Assembly (NCBI GenBank): GCA_934526125.1
Contig: CAKSZU010000038.1
Coordinates: 1 to 18,149 of the forward strand
DNA: 18,149 bases
DNA from: an uncultured Faecalibacterium sp.
GTDB lineage: Bacteria > Bacillota > Clostridia > Oscillospirales > Ruminococcaceae
Direction of reading: 5' to 3'
Made by a program: the position numbers and the translations under genes. Below are positions 14,623-18,149 of this stretch, in pieces (the first letter of the stretch is position 1; each line of letters opens with the position of its first letter). Under the pieces are notes generated by a model. That model searched no databases and was not told the DNA's origin. It worked only from the letters and a program-made list of their open reading frames with translations.

Positions 14623-16491
14623 ATGTCCGATCTTCTCCGCACTCTGCCCGAGCGGACTTTCCGGCAGCGTGCCCGGATCGTTGCGGCCCTGTTCTGCGCG
14701 CTCTGTCTGGGGTTGGCGGCGCGGCTGTTTTTCCTACAGCTGGGCCCGGACCGCCGCTATGCCGACCGGGCACTGGGCCAGCAGCTGCGGGATACCGTCG
14801 TCCCCGCCGGACGGGGGAAGATCTTCAGCGCCGACGGGGCCCTTCTGGCCGCCAACAGCAGCTGCTGGACCCTCCGAGCCTCCCCGCGGGAGATGCCGGA
14901 GGACAAACTCAGCCTTGCAGCCGAAGGGCTGGCCGAGATCCTGGAACTGGACGAAACTGCCCTGCTGGAAAAATTCAGCGACCGCCGCTCCAACGACTGC
15001 CTGCTGCGCTACCGGGTGGACCGGGACACCGCCGACGCCGTGCGGGACTTCTGCGAGGCAAACGGCATCACCGGCATCCGCATCAATCAGGACAGCAAGC
15101 GCTGGTACCCGCAGGGGGAGTTCCTGGCCTCGGTGCTGGGGTTCACCAACGTGGACAACGCCGGGGTGGCTGGGCTGGAACTGAAGTATGACGGCCTGCT
15201 CACCGGGGAAAACGGCGTGGTCCTCACCGCCGTCAACGCCTGGGGCTACACGTTGGAGCAGAGCTACGAGACCGAGCGCTTCCCCACCGAGGGCGACGGC
15301 CTGCGCCTGACCATCGATACCAACATCCAGCACTATCTCGAGAACGCCCTGGGCTATGCCGTACAGGAGCATCATGTGGCCGCCCGGGCCGTGGGCATCG
15401 TGTTGGATGTCAACACCGGGGCCGTGCTGGCCATGGCCACCACCCCCTCCTATGACCCCAACCAGCCCCGGGTCCTGGCCGACAGGGCCGCCCGGGAGAC
15501 GGTGGAAAGCCTGTCCGGCCCGGAGCGGGCCGCTGCCCTGCAGCTGGCCCAGCAGACCCAGTGGCGCAACAAGGCCGTCAGCGACCTGTACGAACCCGGC
15601 AGCGTGTTCAAGCTCATCACCTGCGCCGCCGCACTGGACACCGGGGCCGTCACGCCCCGTTCCAGCTTTTACTGCGGCGAGTCCATTTCGGTGGCAGGCA
15701 CCCGGTTCCACTGCGCCAACCACAAGCGCCACGGGGCCCAGAGCGTGACCCAGGCGCTGGAAAACTCCTGCAACCAGAGCTTCATCCAGATCGGTGCCCG
15801 GCTGGGCAAAGAAGCCTTCTGCGACTACTTTGCGGCCTTCGGTCTGCGGGAACCCACCGGCATCGACCTGCCCGCCGAGCCAAAGAAGAGTCTGTACTAC
15901 ACCGCCGACCGGATGGGCCCGGTGGAGCTGGCCTCCTGCGCCTTCGGGCAGAGCAGCAAGGTCTCCTACCTCGAAATGGCCGCCGCCGTCTGTGCCGTGG
16001 TCAACGGCGGGAAGCTGATGCAGCCCTACATCGTGTCAGACATCCTGGCCCCGGACGGCAGCGTCATCGAACACATCGACCCCGTTTGCAAACGGCAGGT
16101 GCTGAAGGTGGAGACCAGCCGGACCATGCGGGAGATGATGGAATCGGTCGTCCTCCGCGGCGGCGGGCGGAACGCACAGATTCCGGGATACCGGGTAGGC
16201 GGCAAGAGCGGCACCAGCCAGAAGCTGGACTCCGCCGACGAAAAGGCCCGCATCGCCAGCTTTGTGGCCGTGGCCCCCATCGATGACCCGCAATTCCTGT
16301 GTCTGGTCTGTCTGGACGAACCCCACAGCTGGACCACAGCGGGCGGCAGCCTGTCCGCCCCGGTCTGCGCCGAGGTGCTGGAACAGACGCTGGTCTACAA
16401 GGGCATCCCCCGCACCGCCGGGAGCGAAGCCCTCTCTGCCGAGACCGCCGCCGACCTCCCTGCCGACGGCGACAGCCGAAACGGGGCATAA
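14623..16491 (+). CDS. Class B penicillin-binding protein (FtsI/PBP2B/SpoVD type transpeptidase)
   Basis: Monofunctional D,D-transpeptidase that cross-links septal or spore peptidoglycan. The 622-residue product has a short cytoplasmic tail, one membrane helix at about residues 18-40 (RIVAALFCALCLGLAARLFF), and an N-terminal pedestal domain with RGKIFSADGALLA and the YPQGEFLASVLGFTNVDNAG segment followed by GLELKYDGLLTG. The transpeptidase domain carries SVFK (S327, K330), SCN (S382-N384) and KSGT (K528-T531). There is no PASTA domain after the catalytic domain, unlike B. subtilis SpoVD and PBP2B; the C-terminus is a short Ala/Glu-rich tail. AAAGGAGG lies 7 bases before the ATG. It diverges from the ftsW-type gene, its probable partner, over a 105-base gap. 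Confidence 0.94.
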   Translation: MSDLLRTLPERTFRQRARIVAALFCALCLGLAARLFFLQLGPDRRYADRALGQQLRDTVVPAGRGKIFSADGALLAANSSCWTLRASPREMPEDKLSLAAEGLAEILELDETALLEKFSDRRSNDCLLRYRVDRDTADAVRDFCEANGITGIRINQDSKRWYPQGEFLASVLGFTNVDNAGVAGLELKYDGLLTGENGVVLTAVNAWGYTLEQSYETERFPTEGDGLRLTIDTNIQHYLENALGYAVQEHHVAARAVGIVLDVNTGAVLAMATTPSYDPNQPRVLADRAARETVESLSGPERAAALQLAQQTQWRNKAVSDLYEPGSVFKLITCAAALDTGAVTPRSSFYCGESISVAGTRFHCANHKRHGAQSVTQALENSCNQSFIQIGARLGKEAFCDYFAAFGLREPTGIDLPAEPKKSLYYTADRMGPVELASCAFGQSSKVSYLEMAAAVCAVVNGGKLMQPYIVSDILAPDGSVIEHIDPVCKRQVLKVETSRTMREMMESVVLRGGGRNAQIPGYRVGGKSGTSQKLDSADEKARIASFVAVAPIDDPQFLCLVCLDEPHSWTTAGGSLSAPVCAEVLEQTLVYKGIPRTAGSEALSAETAADLPADGDSRNGA

Positions 16492-16512
16492 AAAAAGACC
16501 GCCGGAGCGGTC
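16490..16512 (-). terminator. xpt terminator abutting the PBP stop codon
   Basis: On the minus strand, GACCGC (16512-16507), a 4-base loop, and GCGGTC (16502-16497), followed by seven T (16496-16490). The T-run overlaps the TAA of the convergent PBP gene. Read on the plus strand the stem lacks a following T-run, so PBP transcripts may run on antisense to xpt. Confidence 0.85.
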
Positions 16513-16533
16513 CTCAAAAGGCCATATTCTTTT

Positions 16534-17127
16534 TCAGTTCTGTTGGGGCTGCTCGCGGAACTTGATCTCGCCGGTGGTGCTGTCCATGGACTCCACGATG
16601 GCAAGGCTTTCCAGCTGGATGCCCTTGCTGCGGATCAGCTCGCCGCCCTGCTGAAAGCCCTTTTCCACGGCAATGCCGATGCCCTCCACCGTAGCGCCGG
16701 CCTCCTTTGCCAGATCCAGCAGGCCCATCAGGGCGCAGCCGTTGGCCAGGAAGTCATCGATGATGAGGACGTGATCCTCCGGGGTGAGGAACTTTTTCGA
16801 GACGATGACGTTGTAGATCTTCTTGTGGGTGAAGGACTGGATCTTGGTCTCGTAGTTGTCGTAATCCAGATTGATGCTCATGGACTTCTTTGCAAAGACC
16901 ACCGGCACATTGAACTCGCTGGCCACCACGGCGGCGATGCCGATGCCGCTGGCCTCAATGGTCAGCACCTTGTTGATGGGCTTGCCTGCAAACAGGCGCT
17001 TCCACTCCTTTGCCATCTCGCGGAACAGGGGGATGTCCATCTGGTGATTGATGAAGCTGTCCACCTTCAGCACATTGCCCTCACGGACGATACCATCCTT
17101 ACGAATCCGATCTTCCAGCAGTTTCAT
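16534..17127 (-). CDS. xpt: Xanthine phosphoribosyltransferase
   Basis: Purine salvage enzyme that makes XMP from xanthine and PRPP. The 197-residue product starts [20 protein letters not shown], as in Firmicute Xpt (about 194 residues). It has the substrate segment [26 protein letters not shown], the [17 protein letters not shown] loop and the PRPP-binding [10 protein letters not shown] (about 121-130). GGAGGA lies about 11 bases before the ATG. A longer reading frame continues upstream, but it runs antisense to the phospholipase gene and does not extend the domain. In B. subtilis xpt is controlled by a purine riboswitch; here the promoter at 17174-17203 leaves a leader of only about 40 bases, too short for one. 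Confidence 0.93.
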   Translation of the reverse strand: MKLLEDRIRKDGIVREGNVLKVDSFINHQMDIPLFREMAKEWKRLFAGKPINKVLTIEASGIGIAAVVASEFNVPVVFAKKSMSINLDYDNYETKIQSFTHKKIYNVIVSKKFLTPEDHVLIIDDFLANGCALMGLLDLAKEAGATVEGIGIAVEKGFQQGGELIRSKGIQLESLAIVESMDSTTGEIKFREQPQQN

Positions 17128-17173
17128 ATCCGTCTCTTCCTCCAAGCTGATGCACAGCATTTTGATTTTACCT

Positions 17174-17203
17174 AGTATACCGGATTCATATCCCTGTTTG
17201 CAA
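17174..17203 (-). promoter_or_regulatory. Sigma-A promoter of xpt
   Basis: On the minus strand, TTGCAA (17203-17198), an 18-base spacer and TATACT (17179-17174). It matches consensus at four and five of six positions. The start would be near 17167, giving a leader of about 40 bases. Confidence 0.7.
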
Positions 17204-17225
17204 GGTCTTTTCGGCATTTTCTCTC

Positions 17226-17253
17226 TTGTTTTTCGGCAAAATCTGAGTATACT
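17226..17253 (+). promoter_or_regulatory. Probable promoter of the patatin-like gene
   Basis: TTGTTT (17226-17231), a 16-base spacer and TATACT (17248-17253), facing away from the xpt promoter about 25 bases to the left. A start near 17260 gives an unusually long leader of about 115 bases. Confidence 0.55.
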
Positions 17254-17276
17254 GAAAGCAACAGCCCCGTGGAGGC

Positions 17277-17319
17277 CCCGGGACGTTCCGGGCACGGAGA
17301 GCTGTGCCCTTGTCCGTGC
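17277..17319 (+). promoter_or_regulatory. Structured leader of the patatin-like gene
   Basis: The leader can fold GCACGGA (17292-17298) with TCCGTGC (17313-17319), a perfect 7-bp stem. It can alternatively fold GGCAC (17291-17295) with GTGCC (17304-17308). CCCGG/CCGGG (17277-17281 with 17288-17292) competes with both. The main stem and the GGCAC/GTGCC stem share bases and exclude each other. No known riboswitch class is recognised. Confidence 0.4.
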
Positions 17320-17376
17320 GCTGCAGCCGCCTGTGAAAAACTGCCGCGCACCGCAAAAAGAAGGAGTATCACCATT

Positions 17377-18149
17377 ATGAAAACCGGATTGATCCTGGAA
17401 GGCGGTGCCATGCGGGGCATGTTCACCGCCGGTGTTCTGGATGTCCTGATGGAGCAGGGCATCGAGGTGGACGGCGCCGTGGGCGTGTCGGCCGGGGCCG
17501 TGTTCGGCTGCAACTACAAGTCCCACCAGATCGGCCGCACCATCCGCTACAACACCACCTACTGCAACGACAAGCGGTATGCCAGCTTCCGAAATCTGCT
17601 GCGCACCGGCAACCTGTACAGTGAGCAGTTCTGTTACCACGATGTCCCCGAAAAGCTGGACCCCTTTGACGAGAAAGCCTTCCGGGAGTCTCCCATGGAT
17701 TTCTTTGTCGTCTGCACCAACGTGCGCACCGGCGACCCCGTTTACCACAAGTGCCGCACCGGCGACGCCGAGGACGTTCGCTGGATGGAGGCTTCCGCTT
17801 CCATGCCGCTGGCAGCAAAGATCGTCCGGATCGGCCACTACGGCCTGCTGGATGGCGGTGTGGCCGATTCCATCCCCATCCGCTTCTTCGAGTCCATCGG
17901 CTACCGGCGGAACCTCATCATCCTGACCCAGCCCAAAGGCTTTGTCAAAAAGAAGAACCCCATGCTGCCCGCCATCCGGGCACGCTATCTCCGGTATCCC
18001 GCTTTTGTGGAGGCCGTGGCCGACCGCCACGAGCGCTACAATGAAACGCTGGAGTACATCTCCGTGCTGGAACAGTCCGGCAAGGATTACGTCATCCGCC
18101 CGCCCATCCCGCTGGAGATCGGTGCCATGGAGCGCGACCCTGCCCAGCT
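17377..18149 (+). CDS. Patatin-like phospholipase family protein (C-terminus outside window)
   Basis: Patatin-family serine acyl hydrolase using a Ser-Asp dyad on lipid esters, closest in style to the bacterial YjjU group. About 257 residues lie in the window. Seen: the oxyanion-hole segment [20 protein letters not shown], the nucleophile elbow GVSAG (S38), [19 protein letters not shown], the [10 protein letters not shown] segment, and [11 protein letters not shown] with the dyad D159 in the DGG motif. There is no signal peptide, so it is probably cytoplasmic or peripheral to the membrane. AAGAAGGAGT lies 13 bases before the ATG. It diverges from xpt, with no visible functional link. The reading frame is open to the window end. 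Confidence 0.93.
   Translation, partial: MKTGLILEGGAMRGMFTAGVLDVLMEQGIEVDGAVGVSAGAVFGCNYKSHQIGRTIRYNTTYCNDKRYASFRNLLRTGNLYSEQFCYHDVPEKLDPFDEKAFRESPMDFFVVCTNVRTGDPVYHKCRTGDAEDVRWMEASASMPLAAKIVRIGHYGLLDGGVADSIPIRFFESIGYRRNLIILTQPKGFVKKKNPMLPAIRARYLRYPAFVEAVADRHERYNETLEYISVLEQSGKDYVIRPPIPLEIGAMERDPAQ

Noticed and set aside
17128..17200. Purine riboswitch upstream of xpt
   Set aside because: The leader after the predicted promoter is about 40 bases and lacks the conserved purine-aptamer core; a full aptamer and expression platform would not fit.
16534..18030. 498-codon minus-strand frame that would fuse an upstream segment to Xpt
   Set aside because: The extra N-terminal part runs antisense to the patatin-like gene and across both promoters; the normal Xpt start with GGAGGA at 17127 is complete.

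Overview
The window reads as a stretch of chromosome from a GC-rich gut Firmicute of the Oscillospiraceae/Ruminococcaceae, most likely Faecalibacterium or a close relative. That placement is an inference from protein style, GC-rich coding sequence, AGGAGG-type ribosome binding sites, the UPF0237/UPF0210 and ftsW-murA-ftsZ arrangements, and the presence of a spoIIR-like gene. There are no rRNA or tRNA genes, CRISPR arrays, phage genes or transposases. Nearly all of it is ordinary, densely packed core genome.

Layout. Positions 1-1326 (minus strand) hold an Lrp/AsnC regulator translationally coupled to a PLP aminotransferase whose C-terminal end lies outside the window. Diverging from them, 1578-3227 (plus) is the two-gene UPF0237 (ACT domain) and UPF0210 (DUF711, PFL-like) operon. 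A strong terminator follows and runs straight into the start codon of a SpoIIR-like gene (3296-3946), then a small protein with two peptidoglycan-binding domains (4013-4498). A gene-free stretch, 4499-5104, holds two repeat systems: a cluster of TGGCGAAGTT motifs and a 192-bp palindromic element with 13-bp terminal inverted repeats. Then come sbcD and sbcC (5105-8700), a small unknown gene whose start codon is again fused to a terminator (8742-9074), and a YdbC/PC4-like plus HD-domain operon (9174-9978) with a clear sigma-A promoter.

A bidirectional terminator at 10002-10040 separates this from a minus-strand envelope and division block transcribed from 14517 down to 10049: ftsW-type SEDS polymerase, murA, ftsZ and a coiled-coil protein. 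A class B penicillin-binding protein (14623-16491, plus) diverges from ftsW, so the SEDS polymerase and its probable transpeptidase partner share one intergenic region. xpt (minus) converges on the PBP gene, its terminator abutting the PBP stop codon. A patatin-like phospholipase gene (17377 to the end, plus) diverges from xpt.

I do not see a convincing undescribed multi-gene system. The most interesting signals are at the RNA and DNA level. Two unrelated genes (3296 and 8742) have their Shine-Dalgarno sequence inside the 3' arm of an intrinsic terminator and their ATG directly after the U-tract. A third start (4013) has its Shine-Dalgarno sequence displayed in a hairpin loop. Also notable are the repeat region at 4571-5010, the compact and split division cluster, an FtsZ tail without the usual C-terminal peptide, and a cysteine cluster in the UPF0210 protein.
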